A DNA stretch of 64,000 nucleotides from Nocardia sp. CY41. Its GTDB lineage: Bacteria; Actinomycetota; Actinomycetes; Mycobacteriales; Mycobacteriaceae. The stretch spans positions 1 to 64,000 of the forward strand of contig NZ_VUOS01000002.1 in assembly GCF_009829325.1 (NCBI RefSeq). Direction: 5' to 3'. Positions 1 to 7,462 of the stretch are shown in pieces. Position 1 is the first letter of the stretch. Each line of letters begins with the position of its first letter. Made by a program: the position numbers and the translations under genes. Below the pieces are notes generated by a model that had not been told where the DNA came from, did no database searches, and worked only from the letters and a program-made list of their open reading frames with translations.

Positions 1-2
1 CC

Positions 3-146
3 ATCGATCAATTGCTCGACGCCCTGCCGGAACTGCGCCTCGCGGTTGCGGTGGACGAGCTCGCGTGGCGTCCGGGTCCGTTCCATCGAGCGCTGACCGC
101 CCTGCCGGTCGTCTTCCCGGCGTCGCCACCGTTGCCGCTGCCGTAG
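3..146 (+). CDS. Cytochrome P450, C-terminal fragment (5' end outside window)
   Basis: Open from the left edge to the TAG at 144-146, 47 residues. The visible tail (ALPELRLAV, then LAWRPGPFHRAL and LPVVFP) has the pattern that ends actinobacterial CYP proteins after the heme-binding loop: a beta-sheet region with the conserved W-R-x-x-P/G-x-x-x-R-A/G-L-x-x-L-P-V stretch. The heme Cys and the I-helix lie outside the window, so subfamily and substrate cannot be judged. The next gene starts 61 bp downstream behind its own promoter, so there is no sign of co-transcription. The only alternative is another protein ending in the same motif, which I think unlikely. Confidence 0.75.
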   Translation: MDQLLDALPELRLAVAVDELAWRPGPFHRALTALPVVFPASPPLPLP

Positions 147-170
147 GGCGGAGGCGGAAGTAGGCCGAAC

Positions 171-199
171 TTGAAAGTTAGGCTTGCCGAACTTACCAT
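171..199 (+). promoter_or_regulatory. Core promoter overlapping a DtxR-family (MntR/IdeR-like) metal box
   Basis: TTGAAA at 171-176 and TACCAT at 194-199 are separated by 17 bp, a good SigA-type promoter. The spacer and -10 carry TTAGGCTTGCCGAACTTAC (178-196), which matches 13 of 19 positions of the IdeR/DtxR consensus palindrome. A second partial copy, TAGGCCGAACTT, lies just upstream at 161-172. The predicted start of transcription is near 206, only about 2 nt before the ATG at 208, so the message is probably leaderless. Repression by a metal-loaded DtxR-family protein is inferred from the overlap and from the Mn-type importer downstream. Confidence 0.6.
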
Positions 200-207
200 C
201 TCATTGC

Positions 208-1152
208 ATGAAGGTTCGGCTCCACCATGTGCTCGCCCGGTCTCCCCGTCGGTGGGCGGCGGCAATAGTCGTGTGCGTCTCGGCGTTCACCCTCACCGCC
301 TGCGCCGGAAACGGAGCCGGGCGCGACGGCACGCCCACGGTGCTCACCACGTTCACGGTGCTCGCCGACATCGCCAGGAACGTTGCGGGCGAGCATCTGA
401 CCGTGGAGTCGATCACCAAGGCGGGTGCGGAAATCCACGGCTACGAGCCGACTCCCGGTGACATCAAGAAGGCGGCGAAGGCCGATCTCATCCTGGACAA
501 CGGCCTGAACTTGGAGGCGTGGTTCGCCCAGTTCGTCTCCGACGTGCGGGTGCCGCACGTCGTGGTCAGCGAAGGCGTCGCCGCGGTACCGATCCGCGAG
601 GACGCCTACCAGGGCAAACCGAACCCGCACGCGTGGATGTCGCCGCAGAACGCGCAGATCTACGTCGACAACATGGTGCGCGCGTTCAGCGACCTCGCCC
701 CCGATCACGCGGCCGATTTCCGGGCCAACGCAGATCGGTACAAGTCGGAGCTGCGCAAGGTGCACGACGAATTGACGCACACCTTGAACGCCCTGCCGCC
801 GAACGAGCGCGCCTTGGTGACGTGCGAGGGCGCCTTCTCCTACCTGGCGCGCGACGCCGGACTCACCGAGAAGTACATCTGGGCGGTCAATGCCGAGCAG
901 CAGGCCACGCCCCAGCAGATCGCCTCGGCCATCGACTTCGTCCGGGAGAAGCGGGTGCCCGCGGTGTTCTGTGAATCCACGGTGTCGGACGCGCCGATGC
1001 GCCGGGTGGTCGAGGCCACGGGCGCGGCGTTCGGGGGCGTGCTGTACGTCGATTCGCTGTCGGAAGCCGACGGTCCGGTGCCGACCTACTTGGCGCTGCT
1101 GCGGCACGACGCGCAGACGATCGGCTCCGCGCTGACGGGACACCGTCCGTGA
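208..1152 (+). CDS. Manganese/zinc-type ABC transporter substrate-binding lipoprotein
   Basis: 314 residues. The first 32 form a lipoprotein signal with lipobox LTAC (Cys32). The mature part is a cluster A-I (TroA/PsaA/ScaA-like) metal-binding protein: an H-x-Y-x-P-T-P-x-D segment (GYEPTPGD), N-P-H-A-W-M, the C-E-G-A-F-S-Y / I-W-A-V-N-A-E pair and F-C-E-S-T-V match the Mn-binding branch of the family. It would capture Mn (or Zn) outside the membrane and pass it to the permease. I prefer ATG 208 over TTG 184 because the promoter predicts a leaderless transcript starting near 206 and because residue 1 then opens the signal peptide directly. The stop overlaps the ATPase start by 4 bp (GTGA). Confidence 0.88.
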   Translation: MKVRLHHVLARSPRRWAAAIVVCVSAFTLTACAGNGAGRDGTPTVLTTFTVLADIARNVAGEHLTVESITKAGAEIHGYEPTPGDIKKAAKADLILDNGLNLEAWFAQFVSDVRVPHVVVSEGVAAVPIREDAYQGKPNPHAWMSPQNAQIYVDNMVRAFSDLAPDHAADFRANADRYKSELRKVHDELTHTLNALPPNERALVTCEGAFSYLARDAGLTEKYIWAVNAEQQATPQQIASAIDFVREKRVPAVFCESTVSDAPMRRVVEATGAAFGGVLYVDSLSEADGPVPTYLALLRHDAQTIGSALTGHRP

Positions 1153-1883
1153 ACGCGCCCGCGATCGAGGTACGCGGCGTCACCGTCCGCTACGGCGAAG
1201 TGCCCGCGCTCGACGACGTGGATCTCACCGTCGACGCGGGTCGGGTGTGCGGTCTCATCGGCATGAACGGCTCCGGCAAGTCGACGTTGTTCAAGACGAT
1301 CATGGGCCTCGTCCGGCCGGACCGGGGAACGGTGCGGATCATCGGCGGCGCGCCGGTCGCGGCGCGCCGGGCGGGCGTCCTCGGCTATGTCCCGCAGAGC
1401 GAGGATGTCGATTGGACATTCCCGCTGTCGGTGCGCGATGTGGTGATGACCGGGCGATACGGCCGGCTCGGTGTCACCCGTCGTCCGCGCAAGGCCGATC
1501 GGGAAGCCGTCGCGCACGCGCTGGAACGCGTCGAGTTGACCGACCTCGCCGACCGGCAGATCGGCCGATTGTCCGGCGGGCAGCGCAAACGCGCCTTCGT
1601 CGCGCGCGGGCTGGCGCAGGGCGCGACGGTGCTGCTGCTCGACGAGCCGTTCGCGGGTGTCGACAAGCGGTCGGAGGCCACGATCACCGCGCTGCTGCGC
1701 GATCTCGCCGACGGCGGCGCCACGATCCTGGTGTCGACGCACGATCTGCACGCGCTGCCCGGCCTAGCCGACGAGGCGGTGCTGCTGATGCGCACGGTGC
1801 TCGCCCAGGGCAGCCCCGACGTGGTGCTTCAGCCCGAGAATTTGGCCAGGGCGTTCGGCCTGGATGTGATGAACCGGGTGTGA
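1149..1883 (+). CDS. Metal ABC transporter ATP-binding protein
   Basis: 244 residues with a complete ABC nucleotide-binding domain: Walker A GMNGSGKST (38-46), Q-loop (VPQSED, about 81-86), signature LSGGQ (141-145), Walker B LLLDEP (162-167) and switch His198. It should drive the import of the metal bound by the preceding lipoprotein. The GTG start is embedded in the stop of that gene (GTGA, 1149-1152), implying translational coupling. The stop is again GTGA, which may serve as an alternative start of the permease. Family resemblance is to MntB/ZnuC-type ATPases of the manganese/zinc/iron chelate group. Confidence 0.9.
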   Translation: MNAPAIEVRGVTVRYGEVPALDDVDLTVDAGRVCGLIGMNGSGKSTLFKTIMGLVRPDRGTVRIIGGAPVAARRAGVLGYVPQSEDVDWTFPLSVRDVVMTGRYGRLGVTRRPRKADREAVAHALERVELTDLADRQIGRLSGGQRKRAFVARGLAQGATVLLLDEPFAGVDKRSEATITALLRDLADGGATILVSTHDLHALPGLADEAVLLMRTVLAQGSPDVVLQPENLARAFGLDVMNRV

Positions 1884-1909
1884 GCCCGGCCGAGTATGGG
1901 ACGGACGCG

Positions 1910-2785
1910 ATGAGCTTCAGCGAAATCTTCCTCGACCCTCTGCGCTACGAGTTCATGTTGCGTGCGCTGGCCACCACCGTGACCGCGGCGCTGGTGTGCG
2001 CGGTGCTGTCCTGCTGGCTGGTGCTCATCGGGTGGTCGCTGATGGGGGACGCCGTCTCGCACGCGGTGTTACCCGGGGTGGTGCTGGCCTACATCGTCGG
2101 GCTGCCGTTCGCGGTGGGCGCGATCGTGTTCGGATTCCTGGCGGTGGCGCTGATCGGCGTGGTGCGCGACACCAGCCGGATCAAGGAGGACGCCGCCATC
2201 GGCATCGTCTTCACGACGCTGTTCGCGTTCGGCCTGGTGCTGGTCTCGGTGACGCCCAGCCAGACCGACCTCAACCACATCGTGTTCGGCAATCTGCTCG
2301 GGGTCGGCCGCGCCGAGCTGGTCCAGGTCGTGGTCCTGGCCGCGATCACCCTCGCCGCCCTGGTGCTCAAGCGCCGCGACTTCACCCTCTATGCCTTCGA
2401 TCCCACACACGCCCACGCCATCGGGCTGAGTCCCCGGTTGCTCGGCACGGCGCTGCTCGGCCTGCTGGCGCTGACCGCCGTGGTCGCCTTGCAAGCCGTC
2501 GGTGTCGTCCTGGTGGTGGCGATGCTGATCATCCCGGGCGCCACGGCCTATCTGCTCACCGACCGCTTCGGCCGGATGCTGGTGATCGCGCCCGCCGTCT
2601 CGGTGACCTGCGCGGTGGCGGGGCTGTACCTGAGCTACCACCTGGACACGGCTCCCGGCGGCATGGTCGTGGTCGTCCAAGGGCTGGTCTTCACGACCGT
2701 GTACCTGTTCGCACCCAGGCACGGCGTGCTGGGGCGGCGGATCTTCGCGGCGCGCGGCCGGGAGCGGACGGCTGTTCGCGGGTGA
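1910..2785 (+). CDS. Metal ABC transporter permease (ABC-3 family)
   Basis: 291 residues, very hydrophobic, with about eight predicted membrane segments. Landmarks of the ABC-3 (ZnuB/MntC) family are visible: the S-L-M-G-D-A-V-S-H-A-V-L-P-G segment near the N-terminus, the central D-A-A-I-G-I-V-F-T loop that contacts the ATPase, and the VLVVAMLIIPGATAYLL segment. It forms the channel for the importer encoded at 208-1883. ATG 1910 is 26 bp after the ATPase stop. An in-frame GTG at 1880 that overlaps the upstream stop (GTGA) would add ten residues and is a real alternative. Transcription stops before the oppositely oriented TetR gene. Confidence 0.88.
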   Translation: MSFSEIFLDPLRYEFMLRALATTVTAALVCAVLSCWLVLIGWSLMGDAVSHAVLPGVVLAYIVGLPFAVGAIVFGFLAVALIGVVRDTSRIKEDAAIGIVFTTLFAFGLVLVSVTPSQTDLNHIVFGNLLGVGRAELVQVVVLAAITLAALVLKRRDFTLYAFDPTHAHAIGLSPRLLGTALLGLLALTAVVALQAVGVVLVVAMLIIPGATAYLLTDRFGRMLVIAPAVSVTCAVAGLYLSYHLDTAPGGMVVVVQGLVFTTVYLFAPRHGVLGRRIFAARGRERTAVRG

Positions 2786-2801
2786 AGCGGCGCCGCGCGG
2801 A

Positions 2802-3452
2802 TTACGCGTCTTCGGCGACCAGTCGATAGCGGTGCGCGAGCCCGTCGAGCAGTGCTTCCAGACCCACTTCGAAGGCGTCCCGATCGATCCGTTGCTGCCG
2901 CTCGGCCAGTAGGTGCGCTTCGTTCAGGTGCGGATACGCGTCGGCGTACACCGCGACGTCGGCGGGGAAGCCAGCGGCGAACGATCCCAGCGACGCTCCG
3001 GTGAGGAAGTAGCGCATGGTCGTGCCGACGGTGGTGGCCTCGCGGCGCGGCCACCCCGCCGCGACCAGGCCGCCGAAGACCGCGTCGGCCATACGCAGCG
3101 CGTTGGGCCGATGGCCGGGACCGGATGCCAGCGCGGGAACGATGTGCGGATGCGCCGCCATCGCGGTGCGGTAGGAACGGGCCCAGGCGCGCAGTGACGA
3201 GCGCCAGTCCGGATTCCGGGCCGACAGGCCGTCGAACATCGAGATGTCGACTTCGCCGAGGACGGCGTCGACCACGGCGTCGATGAGGTCGTCCTTGGTG
3301 CGGACGTGGTTGTACAGCGACGGTCCCTGCACGCCCAGTTCGGTGGCCAGCCGTCGCGTGGAGACGGCGGCGAGGCCCTCGGCGTCGACGAGGGCGAGCG
3401 CGGTCTCGATGATGCGGTCGCGGGTGAGCAGCGGCCGCCGTGGTCTGGCCAT
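2802..3452 (-). CDS. TetR family regulator with TetR-type C-terminal domain
   Basis: 216 residues. The N-terminal helix-turn-helix covers about residues 8-55 (LTRDRIIETAL, then GVQGPSLYNHVRTKDDLID). The C-terminal half resembles the TetR_C (tetracycline-repressor-like) ligand domain, including an R-x-Y-F-L-T-G segment. ATG 3452 follows an AAGGAG ribosome-binding site; the longer open frame upstream has no such site and poor protein character. The gene converges on the metal permease (16-bp gap). The sequence in front of it has a GTAGAG/CTCTAC palindrome that could be its own operator. Ligand unknown. Confidence 0.85.
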   Translation of the reverse strand: MARPRRPLLTRDRIIETALALVDAEGLAAVSTRRLATELGVQGPSLYNHVRTKDDLIDAVVDAVLGEVDISMFDGLSARNPDWRSSLRAWARSYRTAMAAHPHIVPALASGPGHRPNALRMADAVFGGLVAAGWPRREATTVGTTMRYFLTGASLGSFAAGFPADVAVYADAYPHLNEAHLLAERQQRIDRDAFEVGLEALLDGLAHRYRLVAEDA

Positions 3453-3839
3453 GGGGGTCTCCTTCCGGTCCCCGCATTCTCGCAGGCGTCGGGAGAAAAC
3501 TTGCACTGCTAGTAGAGCTGCTCTACGGTGAGTCGAAACTTGCAGTGATAGTTTTTGGAGGTTGCCGAGAGTCGTCAGCGGCGGGTCGCGACCCCGCCTG
3601 GGTGAGACGGTCGATCGATCGGCTGGATCCGCGAATTCCGATGTCACTATTTCCACGCCCGTACCGCGGGAATTCCGGCATGCCCGGAATTCGGAGAATC
3701 CACTCGAGTGATTTGTAGCCGGAGACGAAGTCGGCCATGCAACTTGTGTTTCGGACGCAGTGGCAGTGGCGGCACCGATACTTCAGGATGAAAAGTGTTC
3801 GCAGGAAATCCTGACGCGGACGCTGATGAAAGGCTTGCA
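3453..3839. promoter_or_regulatory. Divergent regulatory region between the TetR gene and lipase
   Basis: 387 bp without a supported gene. It holds (a) a palindrome GTAGAG-CTG-CTCTAC at 3512-3526, flanked by direct repeats AAACTTGCACTGCTAG (3497-3512) and AAACTTGCAGTGATAG (3536-3551), a likely TetR operator cluster; and (b) a perfect 9-bp inverted repeat GAATTCCGG-catgc-CCGGAATTC at 3670-3692. The second repeat could be a hairpin or another operator. Short ATG frames inside it have no codon-usage support. Confidence 0.45.
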
Positions 3840-4982
3840 ATGAAGCATCCAATTCGCCGCCGCGCGTTCGGCGCCGCGATTGCCGCCGGAGTGACCGTCC
3901 TGGCCATGACTCTCGGAATCGGAGCGGCGCACGCGGAGCCCGAAACGCGATCCCCGGAGCAGCAACTCGTCGACGAACTGAACGCCGGACTCCTCCCCGG
4001 GCCGGACGGCAGGCGCCCGCAAGCGATCGTGGATTCCGGCAGCAGTACGGGTTCCGCCGCACGCAGTTACGCTTCCGCCGCAGTGGGCGAGGGGCCGGAG
4101 ATGCCTGCCTACCTGGCAGCTTTCCTGCACGGTGTAGCCCATCCCGACGCGTCTCCACCGGGTGCGAACCGCCAGAACTGCACCCCTTCCGCCGCGCATC
4201 CGCGACCGGTCGTCCTGGTCCACGGCACCTGGCTCAACGCCTACGACACCTACGCCTATCTGTCGCCGCGGCTCGCGCGCGCAGGATACTGCGTCTACGC
4301 CTTCAATTACGGGCGCTCCGGTCTGCTCGAAGGCGGCGGAATCGGCCCCGTCCTGCCCGGCCGCTACGGCGTCGGCGCGATGGAGGAATCCGCGAGGCAA
4401 TTACGCGATTTCGTCGAACAGGTGCGCACGACGACCGGCGCGGACCGTGTCGATATCATCGCGCATTCCCAGGGCGGGCCGGTGTCGAGCCAGTACATGA
4501 AATTCGAAGGCGGCGCCGACAACGTCGGCAAACTGATCTCTTTCGGAGCCACCCACCACGGCACGTCGCTGATGGGAATGGCGACGCTGGGCCGGCTGAT
4601 CACCAATCTGGGCGTCAACATCCTCGGTTTCTACGAACCGATCGTCGGCCGTGCCAATATCCAGCAGGCGGTGGGCTCCGCGTTCTACACGACGCTCAAC
4701 GAACACGGTGACACCGTCCCCGGCGTCGAGTACACCTCGGTCGGCACCCGCCATGACGAGATCTCCAATCCGTACGAATGGACTTTCCTGACGCCGGGGC
4801 CGGACGCCGTCGTGCACAACATCACCCTGCAAGACGGCTGCGCGCAGGACATGTCGGACCATCTGACGATCATGTACTCGCCGCGCGCGGCCTCGATCGC
4901 TCTGCATGCTCTCGATCCGGAAGCGAACCCGGTGCTGGACTGCGCCTTCAATCCGTGGATGATCGGCGGCGCGGATCACTGA
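3840..4982 (+). CDS. Secreted lipase/esterase (class 2 lipase type), copy 1
   Basis: 380 residues. Residues 1-32 are a signal peptide (RRR near the N-terminus, cleavage after AHA). The mature enzyme is an alpha/beta hydrolase: oxyanion segment VLVHGTW (about 126-131), nucleophile elbow AHSQGG with Ser210, and candidate Asp306 (TRHDEIS) and His341 (SDHLT) completing the triad. The layout agrees with the class 2 lipase/LipA-like secreted triacylglycerol hydrolases of actinobacteria. ATG 3840 is preceded by AAAGG; an upstream GTG at 3795 would put 15 polar residues before the signal peptide. A paralogue of exactly the same length lies at 21667-22809. Substrate not determined. Confidence 0.85.
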   Translation: MKHPIRRRAFGAAIAAGVTVLAMTLGIGAAHAEPETRSPEQQLVDELNAGLLPGPDGRRPQAIVDSGSSTGSAARSYASAAVGEGPEMPAYLAAFLHGVAHPDASPPGANRQNCTPSAAHPRPVVLVHGTWLNAYDTYAYLSPRLARAGYCVYAFNYGRSGLLEGGGIGPVLPGRYGVGAMEESARQLRDFVEQVRTTTGADRVDIIAHSQGGPVSSQYMKFEGGADNVGKLISFGATHHGTSLMGMATLGRLITNLGVNILGFYEPIVGRANIQQAVGSAFYTTLNEHGDTVPGVEYTSVGTRHDEISNPYEWTFLTPGPDAVVHNITLQDGCAQDMSDHLTIMYSPRAASIALHALDPEANPVLDCAFNPWMIGGADH

Positions 4983-4989
4983 TCCGCGT

Positions 4990-5296
4990 CCGGCAGACCC
5001 TGTCGTGCGGACTCGGTTTCGTCGCGAGTGAGCACTGCCTTGATCATCGCGCTCGGCGCGGGCGGCACCCTCACGGTGCTGGCCCGCGCCGTTCCCGACT
5101 GACTGCTCCGCCATAAGAACGTCACCATCGAGATCACCGGTCCGGGAGGGGAAATCCGTGACGATCTCCGCGACGGGCATCGGCGACCCGCGTGCTGCCC
5201 GAGACCACCGGGCTGAACCGTCACGGCTCGCTCTACAACCAGCGCGTCCTGGCCGCCCTCACCTTCCTGCGCAGCACCGATTCGACGCCGGACTGA
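4990..5296 (+). pseudogene. Decayed gene region: probable EACC1-like (effector-associated) remnant plus an unidentified fragment
   Basis: In the frame of GTG 5028 the sequence reads STALIIALGAGGTLTVLAR, then a TGA at 5100-5102 where a Trp would be expected, then LLRHKNVTIEITGPGGE. This is the layout of the EACC1 effector-associated constant component (small A/G-rich helix pair followed by a beta strand pair with V-T-I-x-I). The frame then degenerates. A separate frame from GTG 5192 to TGA 5296 encodes 34 residues (begins VLPETTGLNRHGSLYNQRVL) that look protein-like but that I do not recognise. Neither piece is intact, so I read the stretch as a decayed gene or genes. The EACC1 assignment is from memory of the family and is only moderately sure. 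Confidence 0.45.
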
Positions 5297-5341
5297 GGCG
5301 TCGTGCACCGAAGCGGGGCGCATACGGAAAGATGACGCGGC

Positions 5342-6421
5342 GTGGTGGATTACACGACGATCTTCGATCGGGTGCGTGGCTCCCTGCTGGGCGGGGCGGT
5401 GGGGGACGCGCTGGGGTGGCCTGTCGAATTCCTGCGGCTGGAGCAGATCCGGCAGCGCTATGGCGACGCGGGGGTGACGGGCTTCCTGCCGCAGTACGCG
5501 GTGGACGCGCCGCAGCAGGTCACCGATGACACCCAGATGACGCTGTTCACCGCGGAAGGGCTGCTGCGGGCGGCGCCGGGCGCCGACCCGGTGCCCGCGC
5601 TGCGCCGGGCGTATCTGCGCTGGTTACAGACCCAGCGCGAAGAGGGGCCCGCCGCCGAGACCGACGGGTGGCTGGCGAGCCTGCCGTTCCTGTACGCGGT
5701 GCGCGCGCCGGGAAACGCCTGCATGTCCGGACTGGGACAGCAAGCGCGGGGATATCTCGCCCCCGTGCCGCTCGGCGAACCCGGACCGGTGAACGCGCAT
5801 TCGAAGGGATGCGGGACGGTCATGCGGTCCGCGCCGTTCGGGCTGGCCGGTATGGGCCCGGAACAGGCGTTCGCCACGGCCGCGCGGGCCGCGCAACTGA
5901 CCCACGGACATCCCACGGGTTATCTGGCCGCGGGCGCGTTCGCGGCACTGATCGATCGCGTGGTGAGCGGTGTCGAGCTGTCGACGGCGGTGCGGGAGAC
6001 GATCGCTCAGCTCACGGCGTTTCCGGCGAGCGGGGAAACCATGGCGGCAATGACCCGAGCCGTCGAGGTGTCCGAGCAAGCGGTGTCGGCCGAACAGGTC
6101 GAGCGGGTCGGCGAAGGGTGGATCGCGGAGGAGTGCCTGGCCATCGCGGTGTATTGCGCCCTGCACGCCGCCAGGACCGGCGACGTGCGCGCGGCGCTGC
6201 TGCTGTCGGTGAACCACTCCGGCGATTCCGATTCCACCGGCGCGGTGGCGGGCAATCTGATCGGCGCCGTGCACGGCGTCTCCGGACTGCCGATGGAGTG
6301 GGCGGTCACGGTCGAAGGACGCGACGTGCTGGTCCAGGTCGCCGACGATCTGGTCATGAACTTCGGGCTCGGTGACCGGTCCGGGCTGGCCGCGCGTTAC
6401 CCGCACGACGCGGGGTTGTGA
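5342..6421 (+). CDS. ADP-ribosylglycohydrolase (DraG/ARH family)
   Basis: 359 residues. The family fold is recognisable from G-S-L-L-G-G-A-V-G-D-A-L-G at residues 13-25, TDDTQ (61-65, Mg ligands), the H-S-K-G-C-G-T-V-M-R-S-A-P loop and the C-terminal GDSDSTGAVAGN, which carries the second set of Mg-binding Asp/Thr residues. All metal-binding positions appear intact, so it should be active in removing ADP-ribose from a protein, nucleic acid or small molecule. The start is GTG 5342 or GTG 5345; no strong ribosome-binding site decides. It lies just downstream of the decayed fragments at 4990-5296 and converges tightly (4 bp) on the LysR gene. No ADP-ribosyltransferase is encoded nearby. Confidence 0.88.
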   Translation: MVDYTTIFDRVRGSLLGGAVGDALGWPVEFLRLEQIRQRYGDAGVTGFLPQYAVDAPQQVTDDTQMTLFTAEGLLRAAPGADPVPALRRAYLRWLQTQREEGPAAETDGWLASLPFLYAVRAPGNACMSGLGQQARGYLAPVPLGEPGPVNAHSKGCGTVMRSAPFGLAGMGPEQAFATAARAAQLTHGHPTGYLAAGAFAALIDRVVSGVELSTAVRETIAQLTAFPASGETMAAMTRAVEVSEQAVSAEQVERVGEGWIAEECLAIAVYCALHAARTGDVRAALLLSVNHSGDSDSTGAVAGNLIGAVHGVSGLPMEWAVTVEGRDVLVQVADDLVMNFGLGDRSGLAARYPHDAGL

Positions 6422-6425
6422 GGAC

Positions 6426-7328
6426 TCACTCCGGCTCCGCCCGCAGGCATACGTCGAGCACACGGCCGCGCAGCCATCGGTGCGCCGGGTCGGCCTGGAG
6501 CCGGACGTGCCACAGCAACGACACCGTCACCTCGGGAGTGCGGAACGGCAGCGCGAACGAATGCATGCCACGCCGCAGGATCTCGGTGTGGCGCTCCGGC
6601 ACCGTCGCGACCAGATCCGAGGTTCTGGCCAGCGCCACGGCGGCCCCGAAGCCGTCCACCACCGTCACGATGTCGCGCCGGTGGCCGGTGGGGCGCATGG
6701 CCTCGTCGACCAAGCCTTCGTCCAGACCGCGCCGCGCGACGTGGACGTGCCGCGCCGAGGCATAGCGGGCCGTCGTGACGGCGCCGGTGTGCAGCGGATG
6801 CGTGCTACGCACCACCCCGACGAACCGGTCGGTGAACAGAGCCGTGCTCGCGATGTCCGGAGGCAGTGCGCGCTCGACGACTCCGATCTCCAGGTCGACA
6901 CTGCCGTCGCGCAGAGCACCGGGGTCGCGCTTGGCCTTCTGGACGAACCGCAGCCGCACGCCCGGTGCTGCGCGGCCGGCTTCGGCCACCAGATCCGGTC
7001 CGAACCTCTCCACGAATCCGTCGGTGCTGCGCAGGGTGAAACTGCGGTGCAGCCCGGCCAAGTCCAGCTCGCCGACCGGACGTAGCACCTCTTCGGCATC
7101 GCGGACGAGAGTGCGTACACGGTCGCGCAGTTCGACGGCGCGGGGCGTCGGCGCCAGCCCGCGGCCTGCCCGCACGAGCAGCGGGTCACCGGTGGTCCGG
7201 CGCAGCCGCGCGAGCTGGCGGCTCATCGCCGAAGGGCTGAGCGCGAGCCGTTCGCCGGCCCGGGTCACGCTGCCCTCCTCGAGCAGGACATCCAGGGTGA
7301 TCAGCAAGTTCAGGTCGGGCCGCGCCAT
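6426..7328 (-). CDS. LysR family transcriptional regulator
   Basis: 300 residues. The N-terminal winged helix (DLNLLITLDVLLEEGSVTRA and SPSAMSRQLARLR, residues 5-45) is typical LTTR; the rest is a periplasmic-binding-protein-like effector domain with the P-L-L-V-R hinge. ATG 7328 begins at the conserved M-A-R-P-D-L-N-L-L; longer frames start at 7361 or 7439. It is divergent from the DHA2 exporter at 7463 with about 134 bp between starts, the classic LysR arrangement, so it probably controls that exporter and itself. Inducer unknown. Confidence 0.87.
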   Translation of the reverse strand: MARPDLNLLITLDVLLEEGSVTRAGERLALSPSAMSRQLARLRRTTGDPLLVRAGRGLAPTPRAVELRDRVRTLVRDAEEVLRPVGELDLAGLHRSFTLRSTDGFVERFGPDLVAEAGRAAPGVRLRFVQKAKRDPGALRDGSVDLEIGVVERALPPDIASTALFTDRFVGVVRSTHPLHTGAVTTARYASARHVHVARRGLDEGLVDEAMRPTGHRRDIVTVVDGFGAAVALARTSDLVATVPERHTEILRRGMHSFALPFRTPEVTVSLLWHVRLQADPAHRWLRGRVLDVCLRAEPE

Positions 7329-7462
7329 GCGCACACGATCGCACAGATCGTGGCGTGACATGGCGTCCGGTGCATGAATACGTTTCCGAATGTGCGTCTT
7401 CCGCCTGGTCACGGCGGAATCTAGCGTCCTTGGGGACACCCCCGACGGAAGAGGTCATCGTC

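Noticed and set aside
1247..1909. A longer metal permease starting inside the ATPase gene
   Set aside because: The added residues are the shadow of the ATPase frame; conserved permease sequence begins at 1910 (or at most 1880).
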